The position numbers were made by a program, and so were the translations under genes. A stretch of DNA of 64,000 nucleotides, taken from Macrotis lagotis (Eukaryota > Chordata > Mammalia > Peramelemorphia > Peramelidae). Below the pieces are notes generated by a model, which was not told the origin of the DNA, ran no database searches, and saw only the letters and a list, made by a program, of their open reading frames with translations. The DNA lies in assembly GCF_037893015.1 (NCBI RefSeq), contig NC_133658.1, forward strand, positions 176,471,579-176,535,578, given 5' to 3'. This document shows, piece after piece, positions 13,631 through 24,939 of this stretch. Each line of letters starts with the position of its first letter. Positions within the stretch are counted from its first letter, which is position 1.

Positions 13631-16299
13631 CTTTTAAAAAAATGCAAATCATAATTTTCATTTTTTAAACTTTAAAACTGTATTATTTTGCATTTCACTT
13701 TAGAAAATGTTAGTGGTCTTATAAAAAATTGAAGAGGTTTTGAGTAATACTCCCAATAAAATAATTTCACAATTTCAAGTATTAAAAACTTGATAAAGTA
13801 TTGAATTTTAGAACTTTAGAATTAATCTCATTTTACATTAAAACTGAGGCCTAAAAATATGAAGTAACTAGCCCATTTTTTTTTTCATTCCACTATTGAT
13901 ATAGCCAGGTCACCTTCCTCCCAATCAAGAATCCTTGTATTACACCAGGATACCTTTTAATTTTTTTTTTGGTCTGATTAAGGATAATAGCAAAATAAAT
14001 TTTGTTCTAGAAGAAAACAATAATCAACATTTATAATATCTATATTTAGTTAAGGAAGATTACTTCATGTCATTCTTTTAAAAAACAAAAGATAAAAATA
14101 CTGATTATACTCAGTTATTGTTGAGGTTTGGAAAGATGACCTGTACCTGTGATTTAATGGGTTTATGGAACTCTAGTTGAGGAAATTCCTTCTACCGATG
14201 CAAAGCAGCACTTCTTCTGCAATAAGATTCTTAAAAAGTTATCTGGGACACCCTGCCATGGTCACACTGAATGTTAGAGGGATAAAATTTGTACCTAGGT
14301 GCTGACTCCAGGGTTAGATTACTATTTACTACTTTGCTTCTCACTATATTATAAAACAACTAACTGGTTTTATAAAGTTTAGTCATAACTTGTAGGAATG
14401 TCATCTGACACCTTTCATAGTAGTCATTTAAAATTTTAAATGGGAAAACGAAAAAAAAAGTTGGAAAGGAAACAAACCCAAAACCCACTTGCAACTATAG
14501 AGAAGATAATTCACAATGGAAACTTTTAATCATAAAACACATTTAAGTAAAATTTAAACTATAATGGTACTTTTAAGACTAAGTTTCATATATTGGCAAT
14601 TCATATGTGAACTTGAGAACTTTAACAGGCTGTTTCATTAAAGCAGCAAGTACATGATAGGAAAGATATTGATTCCATGGGAGTACACAGGGTTACTTCA
14701 ATATTAAAATTTATTCTTAAAGAGCAATGCAATTCACTTAACAATTCACATGAATCACCAAAATACATACAATGTAATCTAAAATAATGCAGGCATGAAA
14801 ACATCCCTTTTGATTTAGATGATGAGTTTAAGTTTACATGGGGTCTTATTTCAATGAGGTAAGTCAGCATTGCTTCATAATTCAACAACTTTAAACAAAA
14901 AATGACAAAAGTTGTAACTGGATGACTTATAAATTCATAAAACCTATTTTTCTCTTTAGCATTAATTATGGTTTTAACAACTGTCAGAAAAGGAGATCTC
15001 ACTACTTTGGAGTATAACTTTATCTTTAAAATATAAGTCATCTAACAGACAGTGAGACAATCAAATTTAAATTTATGTTAAAGACTTCAGGTTACAATAT
15101 TTCTCAAGTGAAATAAAAGTTATAAGCATAATAGCTAATACAGCTTTAACATACAGGGACTTTTATTATCATATACTATCATGATTGTGCATTTGTTTCT
15201 TCATGATTTTATAATCTGGCTACTTTTCTCTCTCTGTGCTAATAGAAGTAAATAAGAAAAGTCATGGAAAAAAGAAACTTTAAAATACCTGCTAGTCATT
15301 CATAGCTGTGTGGGTATTAAAAAACAACAATATCTACTGTAGAGTCACCTGAAGTTGGGAAATTATTTCTTTGTTATGGTGAAAAATAAATATTAAGTAT
15401 ATGTAACAAAAAGGTTTTTTTCCACTAATATGCCATCACTGATGTTAATTGCAATATCAGAAGATCATGAATAAAGATGTATTGAAGGGATTTTTAATAA
15501 TACATAAAACAAAGGTTTAAAATCTTGTTTTTTCAGAATAACTATATACTGTAGTTAAAATAATTTTTATGCCAAAAAAGAAAAGGTGCTACCAACTAGT
15601 TTACCAGAGTTGTCAAAAATTTACAAAATTCTTTTCCAGTATTTTGTTAGAACTCAGACTTTGAGTCTTCGTGTCATCATCAATAATGAAATGTATCGTA
15701 AGACCAGGTTTTTTTTTTCCTTAGTATTGTAATAGATTGCAACAAACATTCTACAATAAAATGGCACATAAGCTAAATTTGTGCTATTTTAGAGATCGTT
15801 TTTCTTCCATATACCTCATCTGGGCAGGCTATATTTTGACCTATAATTGTCATAACGGCCCTTCCTAAAATTCTAAGAGGGAGGGAGGGAGGTGAATGCC
15901 TCCCAGTGGTGCTGTCTGAGAAAGATTCCTACGGAGTTCCTCTTTGTCAGTTTTACAGCTTTCCTATTGCCTTTGTTTGCTCTTCTTTTTCATAAGGAAC
16001 TAGGACTTTGAAATAAAAGTTTCCCATTTTTAAGCAGGAGTTTACAAAGTGATCAACTTTTCATTTCTTATCGCTCGATATCGCCCCAGAGGATACTGTC
16101 TACGCGGAAGCCACCTCCTAGGAAGATGTGCGAGAGCAGAAGCGCATCTTTTTTATCTTTTGTTAAAAAAAAAAAGTAAAGGAGGGAAGGAAAAGAGAAA
16201 TGAGAGAGATGTCAGAGAGTGCGCTTTGTCTAAAAAGAGACTTTCCTGCAAGGTCGTTTTTCCCTTGAATAAGTAAAGCTGCAGAAAACGATCAATACA
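13631..16299. other. MACROD2 intron 1, mostly unassigned
   Basis: A MIR fragment is recognisable at about 13825-13955 (CTCATTTTACATTAAAACTG). A 139-codon minus-strand open frame at 14622-15041 has no product I recognise. The rest is AT-rich intron. Confidence 0.5.
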
Positions 16300-16624
16300 G
16301 GTTGTTTTGACAGCGCTGCCCCGGAGCGTGGGGGGCTGCGGGGCTGCGCCCGGGCACAGACGCGGGGGCATGCGGGGAGCCATGGGAGCCCACTGGGCGG
16401 GGGGCACGGGGGGCACACGGCGGGCCCTCTCCGGGCAGCCGGCGTGGGGCGGGAGGGGGCAGCCAGGCCGGAGTGCGTGTGCGCGCGTGTCCGTGCCCAC
16501 GTGTGGGTGCCCACTCGCGGGCGCGGAGCCGAGGAGGGGGGCAGCCCGGGCGGGGGGCGGCGCGGCGAGCCGCCCCCCGCCCCCCCCACCCACGAGCCCC
16601 GGAGAGGACAAAGCGGCCCGTTAC

Positions 16625-16670
16625 CTTTCTCCTCCTTCCACACCTTTTTCTTCCTGTTGCTGGGGTACAT
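16625..16670 (-). CDS. MACROD2: MACROD2 coding exon 1 (start codon, residues 1-15 plus first base of codon 16)
   Basis: MACROD2 is a macrodomain hydrolase that removes mono-ADP-ribose from acidic residues of proteins and also deacetylates O-acetyl-ADP-ribose. On the minus strand the first ATG is at 16670 and the exon reads MYPSNRKKKVWKEEK, then one base (G) before a donor GTAAC at 16624-16620. Human MACROD2, as I remember it, starts with almost the same residues (MYPSNKKKKVWREEK), which fixes the start. The frame stays open upstream, but only a GTG lies nearby, so the ATG is preferred. The phase-1 end joins exactly to exon 2 at 13630. The exon sits inside a CpG island, as expected for this broadly expressed gene. 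Only the N-terminal basic leader is encoded here. The macrodomain exons lie outside the window to the left. Confidence 0.93.
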
Positions 16671-16815
16671 GCTGCCGTGGGGGTGGCCGGCTTTGAGGTG
16701 CAAGTTCCCCAGGCTCACAGGAAAAGAGGGGGGGGACGCGCGCGGGGTGGGAGGGGGAGCCCGGGGAAATGCAAAAAGTCACAGAGCCTCTGGCCGCCGC
16801 CGCCGCCGGCCCCTG

Positions 16816-16857
16816 CCCGGCTGTGCCCGCCCGGCTGTGCCCGCGCGGCTGTGCCCC
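16816..16857. repeat. 14-bp x 3 GC-rich minisatellite in the MACROD2 5' region
   Basis: Three adjacent near-identical 14-bp units of the form CCCGGCTGTGCCCG, the third with two changes. They lie about 150 bp upstream of the MACROD2 start codon, probably in the 5' UTR or core promoter. Confidence 0.85.
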
Positions 16858-17472
16858 GGCGGCGGCTCCGGCTCCCGCGGCCCCTCCGAGCCTGTCAACT
16901 AGGTCACGCCTCGCTCTAACCCGACACCCTCGCACACGCCCCGCCTCCCGGCCGCGGGGCGACCGCGCCTCCCATTGGCCGAGCGGCCCGCCAGTCTGGC
17001 CCCGCTCCCCAGCGCGGGCGGGCGCTGCGGCCCCACGGCGCAGGCGCGGGCGCAGGCTCCCCATCCCGACGTCGCGGACGTGGGGGAGCCGGAGAAAGGA
17101 GGAAAGAATAGAGAGGCGGGGGGAGGGGCGGGGCCTGAGGCGCCCTCGTGCCCGCAGCCGCCGCGGCCTCCCGCCCGCCCGCTCACCAGATCTGCCTCCT
17201 CGGCTCCCCAACCCGCGGGGCTAGGAGGGCCACAGAAAATGCACGGAAACATTTTACCCCCCAAAAAAGTTGGAAGGAAATGAGGCTGCAGAAGGCGGGA
17301 AGACCTTGGCTCAAAGCCTCTCCCCAGTCTGTGCCAGCCGCGTGCCCCGGGGCGAGTCACCGCCTGGTGCCAGTGCACACAGTTCTCCTAATCTCAAAGT
17401 TGAGGAGGTGGAGGTCTTTATTTGTCAAACGTGGTAATGGCTTTGGAACTAGACATCCTGTCATCTCTTTCT

Positions 17473-17606
17473 TTTTCAAGGCAATGGGGTTAAGTGGCTT
17501 GGCCAAGGCCACACAGCTAGGTCATTATTTAGGGTCTGAGGCCGGATTTGAACTCAGGAACTCCTGACTCCAAGGCTGGCACTCTATGGCACCACCTAGC
17601 CATCCC
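17473..17606 (-). mobile_element. Marsupial tRNA-derived SINE, tandem copy A
   Basis: Reverse-strand SINE: CAATGGGGTTAAGTGGCTTG, ACACAGCTAGGTCATTATT, GGATTTGAACTCAGGAACTC and CACCACCTAGCCATCCC. It shares a private deletion (CTCTATGGCACC for the usual CTCTATCCACTGTGCC) with copy B. Confidence 0.93.
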
Positions 17607-17619
17607 ACATTTATTTCTT

Positions 17620-17769
17620 TTTTTTTTTAGGTTTTTGCAAAGCAAATGGGGTTAAGTGGCTTGGCCAAGGCCACACAGCTAGGTCATTATTAAGGGTCTG
17701 AGGCCGGATTTGAACTCAGGAACTCCTGACTCCAAGGCTGGCACTCTATGGCACCACCTAGCCATCCCT
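17620..17769 (-). mobile_element. Marsupial tRNA-derived SINE, tandem copy B
   Basis: Almost base-for-base the same as copy A at a constant offset of 162 bp, with a T-run (the reverse-strand A-tail) at its left end. CATTTATTTCTT occurs on both sides (17608-17619 and 17770-17781), as a target-site duplication or duplication boundary would. Confidence 0.93.
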
Positions 17770-17784
17770 CATTTATTTCTTATT

Positions 17785-20700
17785 AAGGATTCACAGTTTG
17801 CCTTACGCTTCAAGATGGAGGGAGAGAACAAAACTGTCCAATACTTGAACAGAAGGGAGCATTTAACTGTTCAGATGACAGAATCATACATTTAGAGCTG
17901 GAAGCAACTTGAAAGATCATCTGGTCCACCCCCCACCCTCCAGTTATTGTATTATGTTGGGTATTTTATACCTAGAAGGAAGGAGCTGGGATGTCAGGGA
18001 TTTCCTAGAGACACCATAGGCGTGTGTACAAATGTGTGTGTGTGTATACATATGATGAAAACTTCCACCTCACTTGTTTATGAGTAAATCTTTCCACACT
18101 TATGGGGTACATAAACAATGCAGTGAATGAGACAAATAGTAACAGGAATGTCACAAAAGATCACTTAAATAAAAAAATTTTGTACCACTTGTTCATGGGG
18201 TAAATCTTGTTGCACTAGTTCATGAGATACATAAGATAAGCCCTGCAGAGGAAGAGGCTCACTTTGTATAAAAGTATACATTCTTGATGCCATAAGATTC
18301 TTCTCAAAGGGATCTATAGATATTTATGTAAAAAGTATCAGTGTCATAGAGAAAAGTTTAAAAAATTCAAAAAACAAAAAAAGGCAAATTTTCCAAACAT
18401 CTCCATTAAGTACTGTTTCTTAATAAAGAAGACATCTAGCAAAGACTGAAATAATGGGGAAAGTTTATCAACAAAATTGACAAAATATATATTTTATTAA
18501 AAAATTTTGCTGAGATAATTTGGAAGACATTACAATGAAAACGTTGATTATGCTCCACAATTAGTCACATGAGCAAACTTAGATATTTAGGAATTTTCTT
18601 AAAGCCTCACCATAAACTGTAATAGCCTTTAATCAAAAAGAAAGGATCATGGGACTTTTAAGTATTGAATGAAAGGCAAATAATGCCAGTCAGGAAACAT
18701 GATATATCCGAGATGAAGTCACATGTCTTAGGATAAATTTTTTTAAAAAAGTAGTTGGATTAGCAGTCATTTCAGTTCAATGGTGGTTCAGTCAAAGGGA
18801 GGATTACCTTGAAAGGCATGCTCTTACATGTCTACAAGAGGGACAACAGGAAGGAAACTAAACTCAGTGGAAGTGTTATATAATATATAATTTTATATTA
18901 TCAAAGATACTAAACCAGGAAAAACCAACGCATCAAGCCAAGAGCAGAGGAAAACACATCAAAATCACACAAACAAAATACAGACTAACATGCAAGCAGA
19001 AAATAAGCCACTCTAGGAAAGAGACAATTTCCAGGATTGTTGCTCTGCAGAAAGAAGTGCTTTCTATGGACTATATAGGGGAAATGACTATCTGAGTCTA
19101 GTAGAGAACTATGCTTAAGGGGAACTTCACAAGGACACTATGAAGAGAGGAAAAGACTTCCAGTAATCAGAAATTTAGTTCCAAAAGTGGAATTGACCCT
19201 TAACCTAATGATCTTCAATTGACCTATAATCTTTGAAAAAGGTTGCCATGTCTAACAGAAGTTGTCGTTTATCCTTAGTTCTTGAAGAGAACCTTGACAT
19301 CAAAGATCGCAAGTGAGTTGGATTCTAAAGTGGGAGGTGGGGGAGTGGGGAGAGGGCAGCATAGCAAGGAGGAGGAGGAGGAAGAAGTCATGGAAAATCA
19401 CCAAATCTCCTCTGGAGCCATCTGAGTGAAATGACTAGATATGGATCTGGATGACTGAAGAAGGACCCCGATGCAGTGGGAGACCTTGATCTTTTTAAGC
19501 TAAGGTGCACACCCAGCTGAATGCAGTATGAATCTTAGAAGCTGAGGCACACAATAAGAATGAGTTAGACATGCCAAGGAAAAATAGCCTTAGGGAGCTG
19601 ACTACTTATAGATATACTTATATACAAAGAGGAAAGATTGCCAGCTCTGGACTCAAGTAAGAACTTCCAATAACCAGAAGTGGTGAACTTACTCTTTGAC
19701 TTTGTGTATTCTCTACGTGTGTACCCCACTATTATCATCATACTATCTCTAAGAACCTTGTTTTTGCAAAGAGAATGCACCCCATTAAAGATTGGCCATT
19801 TTGTGCTAGCCACTCTTGTTAATTCAAGTAAATAAAATTTGTAATACTTAATTGTCTAGTTTACTTATTGTCAATGAGAAGCACACTGGTGAGGGCTCAT
19901 AAGCAACAATATATAAACTCCAAGTCCCTCATGAGGAGAGTAGTAGCAGCTTTTTTGGAAATCAAAGTGTAAGTTAAGGGTATTGTTCTAGAGAGAATGC
20001 AATACTATATGGACATCAATCAGAACAATTTTAGGGTTTTCTATTTTCAGGAGCCTAAAAGAGAGATTTTCTTCATCTAGTACTCTCATTTAAGTTTTCA
20101 GAGATATAATTGAGAAAATTGGCACTTTTTTCTTTTGTTTTAGACTGCAATTGTATAGTTTTTCAATGTGATTCTTTACAAGTCAAACAAGTTCCCCTTT
20201 AAGATAACTTATGCTTGTTTGAATATTTCTGAACTTATGTTTCTGTATCCATTTGTTCAAGATCAACTATTTCAGTCTACCGAAAGCACACTATTTTGGC
20301 CCATAAATGTTCCTAGAGCTAGGCTGCTGTGACATGAATTCAGATTATTTGCCTATAGGTGAGATTTGCCTACTGGCTCAGAAACTTCAAATGATCAGTG
20401 GTGTATGCTTAATTCATTTTAAGAGATTTGTGCCTCTCTGGATCGTTTTCTGAATTTGTTTTCCTATTGAGTTAACCTGCTTATTCTCATAAGTAATGAG
20501 TTCAGAACTCCATTTAGACTGTCCTCATGCATTGGAGGCATCCTTTAAGGAAAGTTCATTTGCTCTAACTAAAGGAATTCAGAAGAAATTTTTTCTGGAC
20601 TCTATGTCATATTACATAAGAAAAGTATCACTGGATATATTTTGATGCACCTTGTATGGAAAGGGACACTAGAAAGTGTTTTGTCTAGAGTCCAATTAAG

Positions 20701-21300
20701 TTTCCCTATATGCTAAATAACAAGTCCTGGAAGATTTTTCACCCTGAACAATTTGATTTCTTGTTTGAGCATGAATCTGGGTGGGGAATAGAAGAGAAAG
20801 TAATTTTTAGTTGCCTCTAAGTTCCCAATAACTGGCACAAATATCCCATACCTAATCTGGAAGTTCTTTACAGACTAGGTTTTTCCTCAAAGGAGGAAAA
20901 TTTGATTTCTTTTTTTGCTGTTATTTGGATCAAATTTTGGCAAAATGACATGTCTCTGAAGATATATGGCTATAATTGAAAATATGGATGAGTGTTACTT
21001 TTCCATTTATGAACTGCACCACATGAACTTTTCTTTAGTACAAGGCACTAGGAAAAGACAATGATGGAAGCTATTCAAGTCACTAAAGTGCTATCCAGGA
21101 TTTGGGACTAACTATGGACATTGCCAAAAACACATAATTTGCAATCACATAATCCCTTTGAAAGACTTAAAGAACTTTTGGTCACTGAATGATCTATCAC
21201 ACAGGAAACCTTCTATAATTGATTGAAATCAAGTCATACTTTTTGATCAATGTGAAAAAAGAGTGATCAGTCCAGTAGTAGGTGCAGTTTAGCAATGTGG
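17785..21300. other. Intergenic region between MACROD2 and SEL1L2, mostly unassigned
   Basis: A THER/MIR-like scrap lies at 17880-17930 (TAGAGCTGGAAGCAACTTG), a partial direct repeat at about 18065-18235, and a GGA-rich patch at 19330-19385. No coding exon or known repeat could be assigned to the remaining sequence. It may include an old retroelement interior. Confidence 0.4.
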
Positions 21301-21304
21301 ACTA

Positions 21305-22050
21305 GAGACCTTGAGAGTAACTTACTAAAATGGCGTATTAAAAAACAGTTGGTACACAAAATTTTCTCTTCATCTTCCTCCCCATCCCCCCACTCCCACC
21401 CTCCAGGTCTGTGACACATTTTCTGACAAGAATATACAGAGTCCTGGAGAAGTCCTGGACTTGAACATGGAGAAAAATGGTAGTGAGGGACATTAAATTT
21501 TCCTTTGGTGTAGTTTTCTTCTGGGTTCCAAAGGCTAGTACCTTTGAAGAGTTCAAACATTTTTTGCATATACTAGGAGACAGAAAAGAAGAAAGTGAAT
21601 CTACAGAAAATGTTACACTCCTCTATTTCTCTCCCCTTCACCAAATTGACCATGTTATCAAAAAGACTGGAAGAACCAGAAGAAGGAGGAAACACAATGA
21701 GGAAATACTTAGGATAAACATAGACTAATGTACTTCATCAGACAAACTGCTCAAATCTAAAGGCATCTTTAAGAAGAATAATCCTGTATACCAGAGAGAA
21801 GTGCAGTTTATGAATTCTTTAAAGGCACTGACCTTCGGAGCCTAGCAAAAAGTGACACCAAAGAGAAATTTAATGTATCTCACTACCATTTTATTCCAAG
21901 TTTGACTCCATACTTCCCCTAGAAGTCTAAGAATGTGTCACAGATTGGGAGAAGGGAGAGACAGGAAGATGAGGGAAGAATGAGAAGAAAAGATGTGTAC
22001 CAACTGTTTTTACTAGACCATTTTAGTAAATTCCTTTGCCAATAGACTAA
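21305..22050. repeat. Large imperfect inverted repeat (arms about 21305-21565 and 21795-22050)
   Basis: The reverse complement of the left arm matches the right arm in order. Landmarks, left arm read on the minus strand / right arm on the plus strand: GAACTCTTCAAAGG/GAATTCTTTAAAGG, AAATTTAATGTCCCTCACTA/AAATTTAATGTATCTCACTA, GAATGTGTCACAG-type GAAAATGTGTCACAGA/AGAATGTGTCACAGA, TGTGTACCAACTGTTTTT/TGTGTACCAACTGTTTTT and CCATTTTAGTAA/CCATTTTAGTAA. The spacer is about 230 bp. Divergence is noticeable (by eye roughly a quarter). Both arms show a related short open frame (FKGT...KFNV.HYHF), which suggests two opposed copies of a once-coding sequence. Family unknown. Confidence 0.75.
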
Positions 22051-23189
22051 TGGAGGCTTGACAATCAATGGGAAGCACTGGAGTGAGAGTTTGTGATAAT
22101 ACTAGGCTCTCAGGGTTGTTGTTAGAACCTCAAGAATAGCAGCCAACTGGGCCCTCCTCCGGAGAACCCAATGAATGAGTCTGATTTTGTAGAGAAACCT
22201 AGTAGGGGGAACTGAAATTATATGTAGCATCTGGGGAAACCCTTCCAATTCACGTATAAGTTGATCCAGGTTTAAAGTACTTTACGAATTGTTCTGTCCA
22301 TTTTTGGAGGACCCGTGAGCACAGAGATAATGTCTTGACTTGCTCATGAAATGGATTTAAGTGAGGCAGAGTTGCACAAAGTCTTAAGCCTCATTATCTC
22401 TTCCAAAGGCTTTGAAGAACTATTATACTGGATTTTGTTCTTTCTTGTAGTTTCTCCTTTGAAAATAGAAAATATTTTTAATAATAATTCACATCATCTT
22501 GAACAAAGTCAAGTCAATGAATATTGTATTGACTATGATGTCAACTATGCTGAAAAACTGGATTTCGAATAAGGAAAGAAGATATATATAGAAGAGCAAA
22601 AGAATGAATTCAATTTGAGCAGATTGTAAAGGTGTGAAATGTGGAGAAGACTATTTCAATGATCTTTGAGAAAAGAAGTCTACAAAAATTTTAGAATAAT
22701 TTTAAAGTTCACATATGATTCACATCTGCTTTTGCACTCCTCATCAAAACATGAGAGAGAGTGTCATTTTTCCATGAACAGCTCTAATGTACCTTGAGTT
22801 TAAAAAAAAAAAAGAAAGAAAAAAACACCAGAAAACAATGTGTCTCTGAATACACACACATATATATTCAGACCTCTGGGAATTTCCAAATGAAGATGCT
22901 CGCTTGATCAATATCCACCTATGGCCTTTTTTTAATAGTTCCTACTCATAGTTATTTTAGATATAAAGAAGTTTAAATGACTTCCCTACTGTCATATAGT
23001 CAGAGGAAATGGAAAGTCAGAGATTGAAAAGAGGAAATAAAAACTATAAGCTCTATCCCCTTTTTACTTCTCCTGATCTATATTACAGTAAGTGCTTAAT
23101 AAGTATATATTGAATTTAATTAAATTTAATTTATGCAAGTTCAAAATGCTTCAACCAATTCCATTCCTTAGATGCTAAGAATAAATAGT
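22051..23189. other. Intergenic, unassigned
   Basis: No gene or clear repeat. A poly(A)/GAAA patch at 22802-22830 is the only simple sequence. Confidence 0.4.
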
Positions 23190-24130
23190 CCTCTATGCAT
23201 AGAATAGTAACTGGTCAAGAGATGGGAACAGGAAGTTTTCAGAAGAAGAAATCAGTTATCTATAATCATATTAAAAATATATATATTGCTATAGAGTACT
23301 ACAAATTAAAGCAACTATGAGAAACTATTTCACATCCATCACATTGAATAATATGACAAAAAAGGAAAATGACAAATGTTGAAGGGGATGTGGAAAAATG
23401 GGACATTAATATGCTTTTTGGTAAAGTTGTGGACTGATGATCCACTATTCTAGAAACCAATTTGGAATTGTGTCCAATTGCCTATAAAACTGTACCTAAC
23501 CTTTGACCCAACAATACAACTACTATGTCTGTACCCCAAAGAAATTTTTTAAAAAAAGGAAAAGCATCATTGTACAAAAATATAGTGGCTCTTTTGTGGT
23601 GGTAAAGAACTGGAAATTGAGAGTATATCCATCAATTGGGCAATGGCTGAATAAGTTCTAACATATGATTGTAATGGACTACTACTACTGTGCAATAATA
23701 AGTGATTAGCAAGATTCTTTCAGAAAAACCTGGAAAGACTTATAAGAACTGATTCGAAGTGATGAGAGAAGAACCAGGCAAGCATTATATACAGTAACAA
23801 CAATACTGCAACAATCAACAGTGAATGACTTAGCTCTTCTCAGTAATAAAATGATCCTAAGACAATTCTGAAGGACTCATAATGAAATATACTACTTCCA
23901 GAGCAAGAACTGAAGGAGTCTGAATGTAGATTAAAGCATTTTTTTATTTTTCTTGGTTTTTGTGGGGAGAGGAAAGGTTGTCTATATTTTCTTTCACAAC
24001 ATGGCTAATATAGAAATGTTTTATATGATTGTTCATGTGTAATCCATATTTAATTTCTTAACTTCTTAAGTATATCAGGGAGAAAGAAAAAAATTTAAAA
24101 CTCAAAATTTTAAAAATGAATTTTAAAAAT
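23190..24130 (+). mobile_element. L1 LINE 3' end
   Basis: Diverged forward copy of the marsupial L1 tail: AAATTAAAGCAACTATGAG, TTGAAGGGGATGTGGAAAAATG, CTTTGACCCAACAATACAAC, GAACTGGAAATTGAGAGTAT, CAATTGGGCAATGGCTGAAT and GAAGAACCAGGCAAGCA. Same order as in the L1 at 42811-45425. Confidence 0.85.
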
Positions 24131-24569
24131 TGTTTATACATGTAATTAGAAAAAATTAATATTTTTAAAAATAAAGATTATGAGTCTAAAAATAATGTTC
24201 CACTTGCACTCATATGCATGTATATGATATACATATATATATATGCATGACATATACACACATACACATTTATATTCCTTTTTGGTCTCTGTTCCTGCCC
24301 TGAAGGCACTCTAATGCTGGCCAAAAGTCCAGCTGGCTGTCTAGAATAGGAAGAAGATCCTCAGGCAAAGTTATTTTTGGCTTTGACTTCATTATCCTTT
24401 GTTCCAGGGACACCTCAGCAAAAGAGCAACTTTTGCAAGAGGATAAAAGTTTCCATCTAGAAAGTGTAGGAAGAATGCAGTCTTACTCTTCTCTTAACTC
24501 AGATAGGATGAATTGAAGGGTATGTTCAGATCACAGTATCACAGGATCCTAGATTTTGAACCAGAAAGG

Positions 24570-24730
24570 AACTTTAAAGGGCATCTAGTGTTCCCCCTCA
24601 ATTTACAGATAAGGAAACTAAGGCCCAGAGAGATTAAGTGATTTTCCATAGGTCATATAAAGTAGTAAAGAGTAAAGTCATGATTTGAACCCAAGTCATG
24701 ATCTGACTCCAGCACATTCAATGTTCTTTG
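24570..24730 (-). repeat. MIR/THER-type CORE-SINE just upstream of the SEL1L2 promoter
   Basis: CAATTTACAGATAAGGAAAC, AGGCCCAGAGAGATTAAGTG, GATTTGAACCCAAGTC and TCTGACTCCAG. Confidence 0.8.
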
Positions 24731-24939
24731 TTGTTTTTCCAGTTTTTACTGCTAATGAATATCCCAATATTTTAAAAAGAGGAACCTCCATTAACTAATG
24801 GGAACCATGTTAATGGAAGCACAGGAGTATGAATATATAGGGCATCACGCACTACCTAATTCCTACTTTTGACCATTCTACCCACTGCAGCCAGAGGAGC
24901 AGCAAGTTTGGTATGATTGCCTCACACTCAAGCAGCAGC

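Larger units (their letters stand above)
16300..17260 (-). promoter_or_regulatory. MACROD2: CpG island and promoter region of MACROD2
   Basis: About 1 kb of very GC- and CpG-rich DNA in an otherwise AT-rich window. It contains MACROD2 coding exon 1 and, upstream for the minus strand, an inverted CCAAT box (ATTGG at 16974-16978), an NRF1-like GCGCAGGCGC at 17038-17047, a GACGTC core at 17068-17073 and an Sp1-type GGGGCGGGGC at 17125-17134. No TATA box is evident, so dispersed initiation is likely. The start site itself cannot be read from sequence. The many long open frames on both strands here arise because GC-rich DNA has few stop codons. They are not genes. Confidence 0.85.

Noticed and set aside
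16671..16718. Upstream in-frame extension of MACROD2 starting VSLGNLHLKAG
   Set aside because: The only start there is a GTG. The first ATG at 16670 matches the known MACROD2 N-terminus.
16153..17567. Many overlapping open frames of 100-196 codons on both strands
   Set aside because: They lie in the CpG island, where GC-rich DNA has few stops, and they overlap each other in several frames. Only the 46 bases of MACROD2 exon 1 match a known protein.
21267..21728. 100-, 72- and 83-codon frames around 21.5 kb as genes
   Set aside because: They overlap on opposite strands inside the inverted repeat, and no intact product or splice structure is seen.
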